This document shows positions 1 through 13,100 of a stretch of DNA of 64,000 nucleotides, one piece after another. How positions within the stretch are numbered: the first letter of the stretch is position 1; each line of letters begins with the position of its first letter. The translations under genes and the position numbers were made by a program. The notes below the pieces were generated by a model, which was not told where the DNA came from, did no database searches, and saw only the letters and a program-made list of their open reading frames with translations. This DNA is from Rhipicephalus microplus. Lineage: Eukaryota > Arthropoda > Arachnida > Ixodida > Ixodidae. The DNA lies in assembly GCF_043290135.1 (NCBI RefSeq), contig NC_134707.1, forward strand, positions 70,609,906 through 70,673,905, given 5' to 3'.

Positions 1-1029
1 AGAAAGGTACTGTCTTTGTAGATTATAACACGGGCAATCACATAGAACGTGTCGAATTGTCTCTTCATCTCCGAAATGTGCATGGGGGGGCGTTGTCGGC
101 CATCCCTATGCGAGACACGTACTCACAGGTAAACGCGACGCCCAACCATAATTTGCACAGAACAGTAGCGTCACCTCATCGTAGTTTTGTTGGGAGCCGT
201 AAGCTTAACCTAGGATGAAGGGATCGTAATTCTGCATGCGTAAAAATTCCCCAACCCCAGTGTAGGGTAGCATACCGGACATTAGCATCTGGTTAACCTC
301 ACTGCCTTCCTTTTTTTCTCGTTTTTCTTCTCTTCTTTGGAGCTTCGTTTCAGTGATAGATTCTGCTTTGGACGTAGCTGTGGGCAATAGCGATAAGCAG
401 AAACTATTGACATAACTGAATATTTTTGTTACACTGTGTCAAAACTCCGTATGATATCGTATTGAGCACGCTTCAGTAGGCGTTATGAAAGGTTCGAATG
501 GGATACAGACGGAACGCTGATATAGAAAAAAACAAGATGAACGCTGTGATTGCCCTCTATCCTCCTGCTCTGATGTCCTGACTCTAGCCCAGTTTAAGGT
601 TCTTTAGCAACTGGTTCCCCGACAAGCGTTTCTAAGTAGGCGTAAATTTTTACTTCGAATGTCTGTTAACGTGGTGAAAAATTTCTGTTTCGGCGTTTTT
701 TTTCCGTTTTTTTAAATGTTCTCATTGAAGTAGTACTGTGCTTAGCTTCCCAACAATGAAGCGGCCACTGCTCTTGGACAGGCCGACACTTAGAAGCAAA
801 TATCAAACCCACCATAAATAGGGACAGAAGAGGTACAGTCGCGAACTAAATGGAACTAAGTGCAGCAACACAGGAAAATAAAAATACAGAAAAGTTACAC
901 TAAACGAACGTCAGGTGTCTTCCAACCATTCTTCGAATAATTCAAAAACAGCTTGCCCTCGTAAAAGCGCATTTTTAAAGAATCTAAAACCGAGTTGTAT
1001 TCAACAGCACACTGTTACGGAACTTTGAA
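1..1029. other. AT-rich non-coding stretch
   Basis: I see no supported gene or recognisable repeat here. Open frames are short, under about 60 codons, and lack recognisable motifs. Confidence 0.5.
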
Positions 1030-1700
1030 TACAGAAGCATTTGCACGTGAAAGCAACTCGTTTCCGAGGAAGCCTTAGTCACTTTTTTGCTGAAAAGGAG
1101 TTAAGAATGCGTAAAGCGTTTCCGTAAGGAGGCGATGGAAGGTGTTCGAAATGGCGTCTCAGCGTCGACAAAAAAGCGTTTCTGTTTTCTTTTTTTTTAT
1201 CGCAAGTGCCTTGTTATACCTCATCGCAAGTGCCTTGTCAAAGCCGCAATTGGGGGGGGGGGGGGTAACGGGAGAGGTGGGTTTTATTAAATGTTCACGC
1301 GTTAATTTGGGAGAACCGCGTTGCCGATAAACACTTCTCTAGCACACCGCAGTTGAAAACAAGCAAAAAAGAGAGCCGTTCATAAGCCGCTCGTCGTCCC
1401 GGACGTCGTGAACGTATACGTTTCGCGCGGAGAAAAAACAATGGAGCTTCACGCTGCGTCGCTGAACTCGTGTCATTACAGGGTGATCCTCTGACAGTTG
1501 AGCCCTTAGCGTCAGCGGCACCGAAGAACGAGCAATTAGCGCTAGATTTGACAACAAGAAAAAAAGAAACAAATAAGAGTAACATTATGAACATACCACA
1601 GAAAAGAAAGTAGCGTTCTGCGTTAAGGCGCTGCGCCGCAGTCTGAAGCAACGTCGTAAATAAGGTGCCTGAACTGTCGGTGCACGAAGTACTTCCTTAA
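1030..1700. repeat. Dispersed block, copy 1 (partner 54440-55070)
   Basis: This ~670-bp stretch aligns collinearly by eye with 54440-55070. Shared landmarks in order are a 'gatgcgtaaa..' region, a '..gcgtttct..' run, a 'ttaataaatgtt'-like segment, 'ttcacgctgcgtcgc', 'ctgacagtt', and 'gagcaattagcgct'. A G14 homopolymer at 1252-1265 is unique to this copy. Open frames on the minus strand exist in both copies but are not conserved as protein, so I read it as a non-coding duplicate or an old dispersed repeat rather than a gene. Confidence 0.6.
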
Positions 1701-4700
1701 TTGAAAGAAAAAAGAAAACGAGCGCTTCATTTTTTGTTTTTTTTTTCTGGAGTACATCACTTTGCTGTCGTCATATTCAGCTCTCCAAATACTTTATAAG
1801 AGTTGACTGGCGGGTGACTTGTTGTTCTGACATAAAAACCATTCTGAGTTGCGCAACTAAACCAATTATACAGGAAGAAAGAGATGAGCTCTGGTACACA
1901 CTGATTTTATTGAAGGCAGATGCACGCCTTCACACACTAACATACTGTGCAGGGGCAACATCACAACAACAACTGTAGATAAAAACGAAAAGTGAACTCA
2001 AACAAGGCGCAAAATAAAAATTGAACATCACTACTGTACAGAAAAAGTGGAAGTGTCGCTTACACACCCCTCCCCTGCTTTCCTGATAAAAAACAAAATG
2101 TTTCCAACGCCGTTATCATTATCGACGGAGCTTGGGAAGGGACTGGAGGGCATCACCTTTTCCTACACCTCACCCTAAGTCAACTGCTGGACTTAAAATG
2201 AAGTATTTTCGTATAACAGAACGCGAGGCATTTTTCACGTACTTCCATGTAGGAGTTTTCCAAACCAGAATCACGGTTCACAATGCGAGCATGTCATGCC
2301 GTGGTCAACGAGGTGAATTCTCCTTTCATTGTTAAGATTTCTTTCGTGTTCCCTCAGTCGGTCCTTCGGGCAGCACCCTGTTTCGCCGATGAACGTTTTA
2401 CCCGAAGACAGTGCAGTCTCCTATACGCCGTTGTTGTCAAGCTCAACAAAACGTTTTTCATGCTATCTTGAAGAGCTATCTTTTTTCTCCAACATTATTA
2501 TGAGACCGCTCGGTAGATAGACTCCTTTGGGGCCAAGAAAACCAACAGCACGTAAAAATGACTAGCTACTTTTTTTTTCAGGCAATGTGTGACTTCGTGC
2601 ATCAACGGAACTGCTTCTGGTCTCTGCGTGTCCACCAGGGACCTCACACCATGTTTTGAGTCGCCTTGCTTGTTCTTCTACAGAAGCGGCTCGGCAAAAG
2701 ACACGACGACCGACTCAGGGAAGCCGGCTGAAAAAACCCTCTCCTACTGTCATAATCGTAAGTGCGATGCCTGGAATGAGAGCAACTTGAATACATTGCC
2801 TTGAGTTGCTAATTGCGAAACCAGTTTAGCTCGACGTACGTATGCAGTTACCATCAAAAGGTGTGCTGCTCTGTTATCGATGCACGTTGTCATCCGCGGG
2901 ATGTAATTTTGTAGCAACATCTGCGACGTGTTAGAAAAAATAACTCCGTCGACTCAAGAGGTGACTCCGTAAACGCGCTTAAAATGCGCTCCACGTCACC
3001 GTTCAAAGTAAACACTGCTCGGAAACACTTACCAAAAGCGCCGGAGGACCGCTTGCATGAGCCATGTGTGCTGTTAACGAAGCTGCATTTGTTTAGCTTT
3101 TCTCGCTTTGAAAGCACGCGAGAGGCGCGTGTCTGTTCCTAATTAGTTCCACGAGTGAGCGTGCACTGCATTGCTTCGAGCAAGCGACATCTTTCGAGAA
3201 GTTGCTGTCGCCAAGCCTGTCGGACCAGTTTGAGTGAGGTGTTGACGTGGCCAGTCGTTCCAGCTTTAATTTGTAGCCCGAGGCTGCTCGCACGCGAGTA
3301 ATTACGTGACACTATTGCTGTCATTCAAACAATGTTATCTTTGTTAGCTTCAACTCTGCTAGCAATAACGGCGCATTCATAAGGTGGCACACTCATAATT
3401 TGTTTTGACCGTCCACGTCAGAACACATGCTCTGGCTGTGTGCCCGGTGACACTTGTCTAGTCTAACCACTCTGCCACGTTGGATGAGCCCTTCTGGCCG
3501 ACCAACTCTGTATAGAGCCCTTCTGATCGACCAACTCTGGGCTGTCCAGCAGGCTGACAATGCGGCCGAGTGGCCTGGCTTTTTGGTCCATATACATTGG
3601 AGCGGCTGGTTGCGTGATGAGACGCACTCTGTAGGGCATTAATAACGTTTTTATATCCATACCTGAGAAGGGCACTTTTAACCTGAGGTCCTTTAATGTG
3701 TCGGCTAATTCATTTCAATATTTATTTGTTTATTTACTCATATGCTAACCCTCTCTAGAAGGTCGTCACAGGAATGGCAAAATAACTCCAAGCACAAACA
3801 TATAACAATGGCCAACTAACAAGCGAAATTATACTTGACATATTACCTGTCAAAAAATACCAAAAAATCATGTGTACATCATTTGCTTGCACAGCTTTCT
3901 CTGGTAAACTATTTGAATAGAATTGAGTTTAGCTATGAGAGAAGACAATGCGCCACATACCACATTAAGACTAAAAGGTCGGGGAGACAAAAAAAAAACT
4001 ATTTAGTATTGACGGCTTTCATCCGTTCATCTTAAGGCAAATGCAGCTCAGACTTCAAAAGAACAGACAAAAAGTTTCTCTTGACAGGCTTCGAAAATGG
4101 TGCGCTGCTTTTGCTTTATGATGACCAAGCAACTACCTCGAGATGTGCCTTTCACCCTTTTAAAACCGTAGCAACAGCAGCGATAGAACCACGAGTCTTG
4201 ATGCAATATCGATATATGCCTGTGACGATCAACTCTACAGCTTTTCTAATACACGTATAGTCAAACATTTATAAAAAAAAGTAGGGTACAAGGGATTATC
4301 ACTTGTCAACACCGTTGGAGTTCCGCTGTGATCTGCATTGAATCTTCTCCATACGAGCTCAATTGTATTACCGCTATGTGTATGCTAATCCAACGCGATA
4401 ACCTACGAAAGATACTCAAATAAGCAAGAAGAGCTTCAAACAGGCAAAACTTAATCCTTAACACCTTGTTTAGTGGCTGGAACACAGGAATTTGCAGTAC
4501 TCGTCCATCTTTTTTTTATTTTATAGGCAAAATGCATACAATACTCATTCGTTAGGTACGTTGTGATTTCAAGTAGATATAGATGTTTTTGGTTGAAATG
4601 CGGAAATGTGACTTGCAAGCAGCGTATACCCCTACCAAGTTTTGCTGGCTAATTGAAACCATGTTATAATGTATACCGCCTTACTGTCTCAGTTGTAGTT

Positions 4701-5216
4701 CTAGTAGAGTCTGATATTTGACTATTCACTCTGAAAACTACGTGTTCAATCTGTATGCTGTGAACATTAGTGACCAATAGTGGCCGATAAATGTTTTGGT
4801 CACTTTAATTATTTGTCCATCATACCTAAAGCAGAAAAAGTAATGCTATACTTGAGTCTGTCATATAGGTATGGCGGTAATTGAATGAAAAAAAAAACAA
4901 ACAAATTTAGCCGTCAATTTTAGATGGGAGATAGGCCAGTTACATTTGCACTTAATTTACGATTGTCCTAAAGACTGAAAATTTTTGGGAGGCCAATAAA
5001 TTGATTCAAATCAAACGTGTGGCATCTATTGAAGACATTAAATATGATTGTTTTTCTTCATCCTCTTTGTATCCGAATCAGTCATGCGGGTGGTGACGTC
5101 CATTCATTCCTTCAATGATTCATTTATACATTCAACACGTTCTCATTGTGTATAGTACAATGCTATGAGAGTAACGGCAATACACTGCAGAAATGGTAGA
5201 ACTGACTTACTTTGCA
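1701..5216. other. Non-coding stretch without recognised features
   Basis: The region is AT-rich with scattered T-runs. A slightly CpG-richer part lies at about 2880-3320 with overlapping short open frames, none recognisable. I see no RNA gene, transposon protein or tandem repeat. Confidence 0.45.
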
Positions 5217-5284
5217 GCAACAACAACGGCAATGATAAAATTAACAATAACAATAACAATAACTGTGAACCTAATAATAATAGT
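5217..5284 (+). repeat. AAC/AAT-rich low-complexity tract
   Basis: Interrupted trinucleotide and hexanucleotide runs of the (AACAAT)n type. The open frame across it is Asn-rich and is a consequence of the repeat. Confidence 0.7.
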
Positions 5285-5397
5285 TGTCATTTTACGGGGG
5301 AAAACTCTAGATATGAGTGTAAGGCAGGCCAAACAAGACTTTTTGTGAGTATGATGTAACCAAATTATACTCGTTATGTTTTATTTCTTCTCGCGAA

Positions 5398-5812
5398 AGA
5401 GGAGGGCTTCGAAAATTTTGCCAGATAATAGAACTTACGTGAAGTCACATCGTGAAGTGAGTACGCAGACATCTAACATTTCACTGTCTTTGATATGCAA
5501 CCGATACGGCTTCGAGCTTTCCGGTCAGCATCCGGACACCTTAACCGCGACCGACAGCTATTACAATACATTCCGATCCAGTACAAAGCGAGCACTCCTT
5601 GCACAGAGGAGGGCTTCGAAAATTTTGCCAGATAATAGAACTTACGTGAAGTCACATCGTGAAGTGAGTACGCAGACATCTAACATTTCACTGTCTTTGA
5701 TATGCAACCGATACGGCTTCGAGCTTTCCGGTCAGCATCCGGACACCTTAACCGCGACCGACAGCTATTACAATACATTCCGATCCAGTACAAAGCGAGC
5801 ACTCCTTGCACA
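5398..5812. repeat. Perfect 207-bp tandem direct duplication
   Basis: Copy 1 runs 5398-5604 and copy 2 runs 5605-5811, joined head to tail. I found no mismatch between the two copies. The period of 207 bp equals 69 codons, so a plus-strand open frame (5376-5885, 169 residues) passes through both copies and encodes the same 69-residue block twice. A minus-strand frame is also open through much of it. No domain is recognisable in either. The frame begins inside non-coding-looking DNA with no promoter-like sequence, so the open frame may be accidental. Perfect identity implies a very recent event or an assembly duplication. Confidence 0.85.
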
Positions 5813-7299
5813 TGCGATGAAGAGCATCTGTTCCATCGGGTGGGTGCCCAAGCGACCGGGCCCCCTCTCCCCCCTCCACTCCTAAAAAATTGGACTGAAG
5901 GGTGTTCTAGCGAAGAGTAACAAAAGTAGCTCTTTTTTTTTTCAAGGCTTTCAAAAATTCCCTGGCCAAGAACCTGTCGGTTTCCTAAATATACAGTTCT
6001 TATGCGTATATATAATACAGTCGAAGAACTACGTCCACAAGACAGTCTGAGTTCCTTTTTTTTTCGCTTTATGACCAAATATAGCATATATTTGTCTATT
6101 GTAGGACTACTATTTAGTGAGTTGAATTTTGTATGCTGCATAATTAGCACGACTGAGTAGTTAGCATCGCGGTAAAATCACAGTGATACTGTTGAGTATC
6201 AGTATACCTTTCTATCAAGACGCATTTGAAGCAGGTATTTTTAATAAAAATTAGTTCAGCGGAAATTTTTGTGGCATCATACTACAAACAGGTGGTTGTC
6301 TTCTATCGCTCTTTTAAGGTGTTTGTATCTCAGTAAAGAAATATTTCCATAAGGTGTTGCTTTTATCGCAGTACTGGCTATTTCGCTTGTATGTCATTAC
6401 TTTCATTTTATTTGCCGAAAGGAGCCGTCGTGTCTTTGGGAAAAAAAAGAAGATGATTTTTCTATGCTATGCAGAGCAAATGGGCCCTCTGGTCGGTTAC
6501 ACAGGTTAGGTAGCGAAAGGCCTTCGATGCGCAAAGAACGGCCTGTATGGTTAAGCGTCCGAGAAAGCTGACGCTATGATCGCGAGTCAGTATTGCTGAG
6601 TGCCTCCGATGAAAGTCGCCATGTTTAAGATAAGGTGAAGCACCCCTCATTTATTTATATTTTGGTGGAAAGCATTCCGTGAGCTCACAGGTGTTGCTTT
6701 GAAGCCATATCTACGTTGTCGAGACGGCAGCCTAATCGAGTAGGTGTGGTTGGGTAAGCGCAGTTTACGCAGCAATTTTCTCAGCAAAATATATGCAGTG
6801 TGTAAATCAGTGTTAGTAAATACACTCTTTTCTCAAATAAATTGTGTTCATCAGTAATTGTTAACATTTTACGGAGCATTAGCATCCCTGTAATAAACAT
6901 GTATATCGGTATCTCTATTCCTGTAATTGTAATCATTAATGTTCTTACCTGTTGTGTCCAAAGTATCTCTGAAATAGTCTGTTAGCTCCAAGATCAATGT
7001 ATCTGAATCCCTGTGTTTAAGGCTTCGAACGCATGCCTTTCGATATCTGTACACTAAAATACTTTCCTATCTGTGCTCAGGTCTGGTATTCCGTCACCTT
7101 GAAAAAGCACGTACATGCATTACCTGCACGTATAACTTACAATACAAACACAGGGAGGCGTTAAGCATAGTATACGGCAACGCGTGTTAATAAAAACCGC
7201 ACTAGAACTCCTTTCAGAGAGCGACTGTCGGTTTTCTTTTTGTCCTCTTCCTGAGCTCTTCGTAGTGCACAATCCCTCTTTTTTTTTTGCTGGATTTAT
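5813..7299. other. Non-coding stretch without recognised features
   Basis: AT-rich DNA with no motif that I can support. The C-rich open frame just after the duplication (5820-5885) has no recognisable content. Confidence 0.45.
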
Positions 7300-7369
7300 T
7301 AGGTCGGTAAAAAAGCGGTGGGCTCGAAGTTTTCGTGTTTTTTTCTTCAAAAACTGACACACGCGATGG

Positions 7370-7600
7370 CTTCCCCATCGGGCCGGCGTGTGCAATTTAT
7401 GTATACATAGCGCGCCGTCGACGGGGTTCTGAAAAGAGGATATATTAAGCGGGCGTGATCAGTTCACACAGTCACGGCCCTTTTGTCCGTCGTCGGCTGC
7501 CTTCAGCCCGAATGAAAAGAAAACGTACAGACCAAGCTGCTACCCTTTGACGTATGCGGGGATTGGCGAAAAACAAGCTATCGTGTTTGTGTTGGCTCTA
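7370..7600 (+). promoter_or_regulatory. Conserved promoter-like module, copy A
   Basis: A TATATTAA motif at about 7440 is followed some 20 bp later by an initiator-like TCAGTT within a GC-richer stretch. The module 'GTGATCAGTYCAYACAG' is conserved in the duplicated copy near 31010, along with the downstream 'GCCTTCAGC..AATGAAAAG'. An ATG lies at 7512 in this copy and at 31069 in the other, but the short frames behind them are not conserved here (stop after 12 codons). I infer a conserved regulatory or 5' untranslated region. The TATA spacing is short for a canonical core promoter and the TATA motif is absent from copy B. Confidence 0.3.
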
Positions 7601-8015
7601 CCACCATCCGCGTCTACTTTCTCTCGATATTTTTGCGTCCCTCTTATTTCGGCTTTACTTTTTAGGATAATTGATACCCCCCCCCCCTCTTAAACAAATG
7701 CCACTCGCAGGTGGCGATGACTAACACTACATTTTCTTGCACTAGACTCTGGGAGCAGCAAAAACAAAAATAAACGAGTTGGGGATATGCGGTTATATCC
7801 ACCTTTTATAGGAAGAACATTCTTTTGATCATTGAGCGAATGCTTCGGGGCTGCAATAACTACACAAGAAGGGCTTTTCTTACAACTCCGTGTACTGCTC
7901 CCGCAAAGGAAGTCCACGGATTCTTAAGTGAAATACATAGACCCCTTTTCCTGTTAGAGCAACCAGCCACCGCAGATTACAGATACGTACGAGGTTATTG
8001 TACTACTCATTTCTT

Positions 8016-8195
8016 TCACGGCTGCGGCGGCTGCATTTCCAATGGAGGCGAAAACGCTGTAGGCCCATGTGCTCATGCAGATTTGAATGCACCTTAAAGA
8101 ACACCAGGTGGTCGAAGTTTCCGGAGTCCTCCACTACGGTGTCTACATATACATATGATGATTTTGAAACCTTGGACGCCAAATATCAATCATAT
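8016..8195 (+). mobile_element. Ruka-like tick SINE, 5'-truncated
   Basis: The body matches the arrangement typical of the abundant tRNA-derived SINE of ixodid ticks: 'gctgcatttccaatggaggcgaaaacgc', then 'taggcccatgtgct', 'aaagaacaccaggtggtcgaa', 'ttccggagtcctccactacgg', and an end segment 'gattttgaaaccttggacgcc'. The tRNA-like head with box A and box B is missing, so this copy is truncated. It aligns with 9890-10035 in this window. The family assignment is from recognition of these segments. Confidence 0.75.
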
Positions 8196-9797
8196 CAGTC
8201 ATTACTACTCATTTCTCTAGTCATGTACCTTCGCGAAGCATAAAGTTGCGATACTAGTACCGACCCTTTTGTTTCCTGCCTGTCCTCACACATCGGCATT
8301 CTTGTAGCCTCCCTTCAGGCCAAGGTCACAGCACACGCGTCCTCAGCTATGCCGTATACAGCGTAGTCACTACGGTTCCAAATTCGAAAAGTCATTCGGC
8401 CTAGACAGATGCGCTAGCTAATTAAGCAGCCGGTCAATGGTGCTAAGTAAAATATTCTTCCCTTACGGCTGTTCATTACGAATACGTGAACGACAATTTG
8501 TTCTCGGTCCCGCATCTCTCCAAAAGAATAATTACACACGTTTTAAGAAGTCTCCCCTTGTGCAAGGTGTGCTGAGGACTAATTTTTAATGTCTTCGGGG
8601 CAGCTATTTAGGATTTTCAATTTATTTAGCCCTTTTAGTTCTCTCTTTCTGGCCAAACGCTGTAATGAGAGAACTATCTTCCGGTGTGTCGATTAAGCTA
8701 TAGCATATTTTTCAATACTAGTGATTGCTAAACTTGCTCACAATTTCTTTTTTCTTAAGACCTTTCAATATTGAATGCTCGATTTCAAGAGGTGTGTAGA
8801 CGCAGTTGCAATGTATATTTGCTGCGTAGAATAAATTAATGCTGCTCGAACAGTTGGAAGAAAAGGCACATTTATTCTGTCTTGTTGTAACCGTTACCGT
8901 TTACAAGTGCAGCAGTCTACTGCGTAAAATTAAGAGTTGCAGGATAGGCCTTTTTGTGGTTCTTTTTAACGGATCAAGAGAGTGGGTAGCGCGTGCTTGG
9001 GTTCTGTTCACATTAAAACATTAGATACTTATTAGGCAGTATTACCGCCCTCAACGTTTGGGCGAGTACTGATGTTTTACGAAACTTTATTTGCTAAGTG
9101 ACGCACAGAAACTACGGCTACTTTATTGATTTCGTTGTAACTCCACACTATCTTGACCACTTATGTGGCAAAGCGAGTCATACTCATCGTATGCAACCCC
9201 AATTTAAAATCACTGTTATTTATAGAATTGCATGAATGAATGTGTTGGTGCATAATATTCGGAAAATGATACGTCGTTCTTTTAATAAGCAGGGGCTTTC
9301 CTCATGCTGATGCTGCACAGATTCCACTATGCGCGAAATCTCTTTGATTGTCAACACGAGAGAAGCAGATGGCTACATGCGTGCCAGCCGTTACCGCCAC
9401 CCACAGGGCACGTCTTGTGAGCCTCGAGATAATCAGCTACGTTTTTTTATAAACTTCTTTCTTCTTCGAAAAGTGATGGATGCTTAATGATATTCTGCCA
9501 TTTATAACACTCTCGGGATAATATAAGATGGATGTTCTTTCTGGTATGAATTTAGAGTGCCCTCGTCAAACCCCCGCAATAGTGACATTGCTACGAGTGC
9601 GGCAAGCTAAATGTCAAACGCAGTTGGCGTTGCTCCAGCGCTTAGCTAAACTATTTAGCAGTGTCGTAATCTTCACTGAAGTTTTAGGGGTGAAGTCATT
9701 GCACGCCACGAAATGTCCCTTCATTCTGTATCTTCTGCACGGGGTCTACAGAAAATGTACATAGTAACCCGAAACATCTGTGCAAAACAAAGCAAGG

Positions 9798-9826
9798 CAA
9801 ACAAACAAACAAACAAACAAACAAAC
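9798..9826 (+). repeat. (AAAC)n microsatellite
   Basis: About seven tandem AAAC units directly upstream of the SINE head, possibly a target-site or tail remnant. Confidence 0.9.
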
Positions 9827-10050
9827 TGTTGTGGTGGTCTAGTGGTTAGGGCACTCGGCTGCTAACGCAAAGATTGCGGGGTCGAATATTGGCTGCGGCC
9901 GCTGCATTTTCGATGGAGGTAAAACCTTTATAGGCCCGGGTGATTTGGGTCCATGTTAAAAAAACTCCAAGGGGCCGAAATTTCCGGACGCCTCTCCTAC
10001 GGCGTCTTTCAAATCATACGGTACTTGTGGGATTATTATTATTATCAAGA
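9827..10050 (+). mobile_element. Ruka-like tick SINE with tRNA-derived head
   Basis: The copy begins with a tRNA-like head. Box A is in 'tggtctagtggttagggcac' and the box B equivalent is 'gggtcgaata', which would form an internal RNA polymerase III promoter. The body continues with 'cgctgcattttcgatggagg', 'taggcccgggtg', 'ctccaaggggccgaaatttcc', and 'gcctctcctacggcgtc', the same segments seen at 8016-8195. It ends in a TTA-rich tail that has expanded into a microsatellite. SINEs of this kind move using LINE-encoded reverse transcriptase. Small deletions and substitutions indicate an old copy. Confidence 0.8.
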
Positions 10051-10058
10051 ATAATGAT

Positions 10059-10125
<67 letters not shown>
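10032..10125 (+). repeat. (ATT)n microsatellite
   Basis: Imperfect ATT units from 10032, then an unbroken run from 10061 to 10125. It lies at the 3' tail of the SINE and probably grew from that tail. The Tyr-rich open frame across it is an artefact. Confidence 0.95.
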
Positions 10126-13100
10126 GCAGAAAAAGGTTATCGTGTGCCTGTTAACCAGAACAAACAGAATAGAAGGTGTGTGCCCCAATCTCCGATTTGA
10201 GGCACACAACTACGCCTCATCATCAATATTCACTCGCTTTTTTGATGTTGTTTTCTTTTAGCTTATCAATCTAAAAACTCTCTTACTGTACTTCAATAGC
10301 CCACATTTTTGAAGACATAAACACCAAAACAATTGTGTTGGTCGCATTCTTTAGGTCTTTTCGTTACACATTATTATTGACGGCAAGTGATAGGAGGTAA
10401 TTGCATAATCACGCGTGAGGGACGCTATTTCCCAAAGGAGATCCAATCGAACTACGGGGTTTAGGAGTGGGTAAACTACACGGGGTGACACTTACGTAGA
10501 AATGACAACCTTCAGGTGACACCCAAGACATGTGCTCGATAAATGGTAGCCTTTGCATACACGCATGTGGCTTTTGTTCCTTTCTAGTTTCAAGTGTTTA
10601 ATATCTTTGTGTGCTAGAAAAAATATGAATGATTTAGCGCATAACGTATATATATATAAAACTGCACCTCACCGATGTCAACACAGTGCTGGAGTACAAC
10701 CGTCTGCGAACTTCCTTGTGTGTTAGTGGAGTTCAACTTAAAGGAAGGGGGTATCTTTTATCAAAATGTCAAGAATTATCCTTCTCCCTACAAGCAGTGA
10801 AGCGATATTGTGGAATAAGGTACTAGATTAACTCGTCTGAAACTTGAAGATTTACTTCGTGCATTCGGCAAGCAATAAAGTGTTTCCTGCAATTTTTCAC
10901 GTGATGTGAAGATGCGCTGTGTCTACTTCTGTTTATTCCGTGACAAATAGAGCACCGTTATCAACTCTAGTGCTATATTCTGAAATGATTTCCAAGATGG
11001 CATCCTGGCTGGGCTGCACGCAACTGTCTACTGATTGTCAGAAACTTCCTGACGCAAGTTCGCAGTAGCTCTCGGGAGGAATGGGTTGGGGATGAGGCAT
11101 AATTTAATATTCTTCTTGTTTGCTCCTTCCTAATTATCTGAAGTTGCAATGGTAGCAAATGCCGCCTGGAGTGAATCCTTTTGGTACGTGTTTGGGTGGC
11201 AGGGCGCCGACCAGGATTTGCGACTGGGTTGTTTACCTTTCGTTCGATAGGTTGGGGGACCATGAAGATTAATGAACGCGTGCGTACGCGCCTGAGAACA
11301 TCCTGGTGTCTCTTGGTGGGCTAAAAGAAAAATTACGACAGTTTGTTGCCTGTTTTCTTTTGTACCACGTTGTAGGAACAGTGGCACTAATACGAATGTA
11401 ATGGAAGTGCGCTCAAAAGAGTAACTAAATTCAGTATTCAAACCGCGAAAGTAGAGCGATAGCATACGCTAGTGTCGATTCCACGTGAATGATGAAAAGG
11501 CGTGTAGTTATAAAAATGGGTGCTCATTAAGGCTTTCGTATGAATGGTTCGTGGTCACAGTCTTGCGCGACCTTTGAATAACAATAAAATGTGAGCTTTT
11601 GCTTCGCAAAAATATGATATGACTACGAGAGACGCCATAGTGAAGGACTCCGAATATTTCAACCACTTAGTGTTCTTTGTCACACACTGCGATCGTACAC
11701 GGGATTCTAGCATTAGGATTATGTCAAAATGTGACCACCGCCTATGCGATTTAACTCACGACTAGTGAGTCGACAGCCAAGCACAATAACTACTGATCCA
11801 CTTCGGCGGAATGGGCTTCACTACCAGGAAATTTGGTGCACACGATGAGGGAACAACAGCAAAAAACGCGGCGTACTGAGCTGCAACTAACACTGTGACG
11901 AGTTGGCAATCTATGTTGTTGTGTGCCGTGTGATTTTGTTGAGCTGTTTAAGATATATTGATAATTTGAAATTTTGCTCCTTGGATTGGTTGCTGCTTGG
12001 GTAGATTACGCCTGCTCTCACTCATACGACTCTGGGTCCTCTGTGCATGGAAGGCACGTTTTCAGACGAATATTTTTCGCTTAGCTGAAAAATAAAAACA
12101 AAGTTTGAAAAGATTTTTGCAGAAGGTGTGCTATGCTCACGTAATTAAATGACTGATGTGGTTTTCGATGTGGTGTTTAAACCTGACGGGCTGTGTCGGA
12201 CCCGGAAAGAGTTGTCAGTATTGCTACGGAAAGAAATTTTTGTTCCTGCTTCCGTGCTTTACAAAGTTTTAATGATTGTTTTTCGGACAGCTTCGGGGCG
12301 TTTACATAGGACCAATAGTCACGCAGCTGAGTTATCAAGGACTGTGCTTCTTGCAACATTGAGTTTCGATGCTCTAGCCATTGCCAGCCTAGTTCAGAGT
12401 GTCCTATTTTTTTTCCCGTGTGGCCGTCATGACCATTGAGAAGTCTCGCACTGTGTGGTATCATTGAAGGTTTATATCAAATTATATTGGGGCAGAGTGA
12501 TGTCTCGCACCGTCAAGATCATGACAAGTAAAGTCCTAACCACAATAACCCTAGCACCTTGTCGTGATACAATTTCCGGCTCAACAAATGCAAGTCATAC
12601 GATCAACTAGTTTCCCCTACAATAACTGTTCTGACACTTGTGTATCTAACTAGTAAACACAACGTCAATAACACTCGAAAACACGACATTGCAATACCAT
12701 CAAACATAGCACTGTAAAAAGTTAAACATTATTGTTGCGATTGTCGCAAATGAATTGCTTTGCCTAATGCTTTTTACTAAACACACATTATATAAGATTC
12801 AATCGTTCTCATACATCAACATAATTATAATGAAAATGAAGAGAAAAATTTAATGTTGCGTGCAGTGGTTCTAGTACAGATGAGTCACGTAGCCCACCTA
12901 TGTATTTTATGTGCTCTTTTATTATGAAGACGTGCCTATGCTGCGTGCTCAGGTGCGAACATTTTAGCATACCCCGTTTTCTACGGGAACTGCACAGGCT
13001 CGACTTCGCGAGAACCTTTCTTTTGCCCTCCCCTTAGTAAGCAATGTTAAGTTAGTACTCGTCAACTTTAATCTTAACATAGCTAGTACTCTTCTAGGTT

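Noticed and set aside
5376..5885. A two-repeat protein gene across the 207-bp duplication
   Set aside because: No start context, no recognisable domain, and the frame exists only because the period is a multiple of three.
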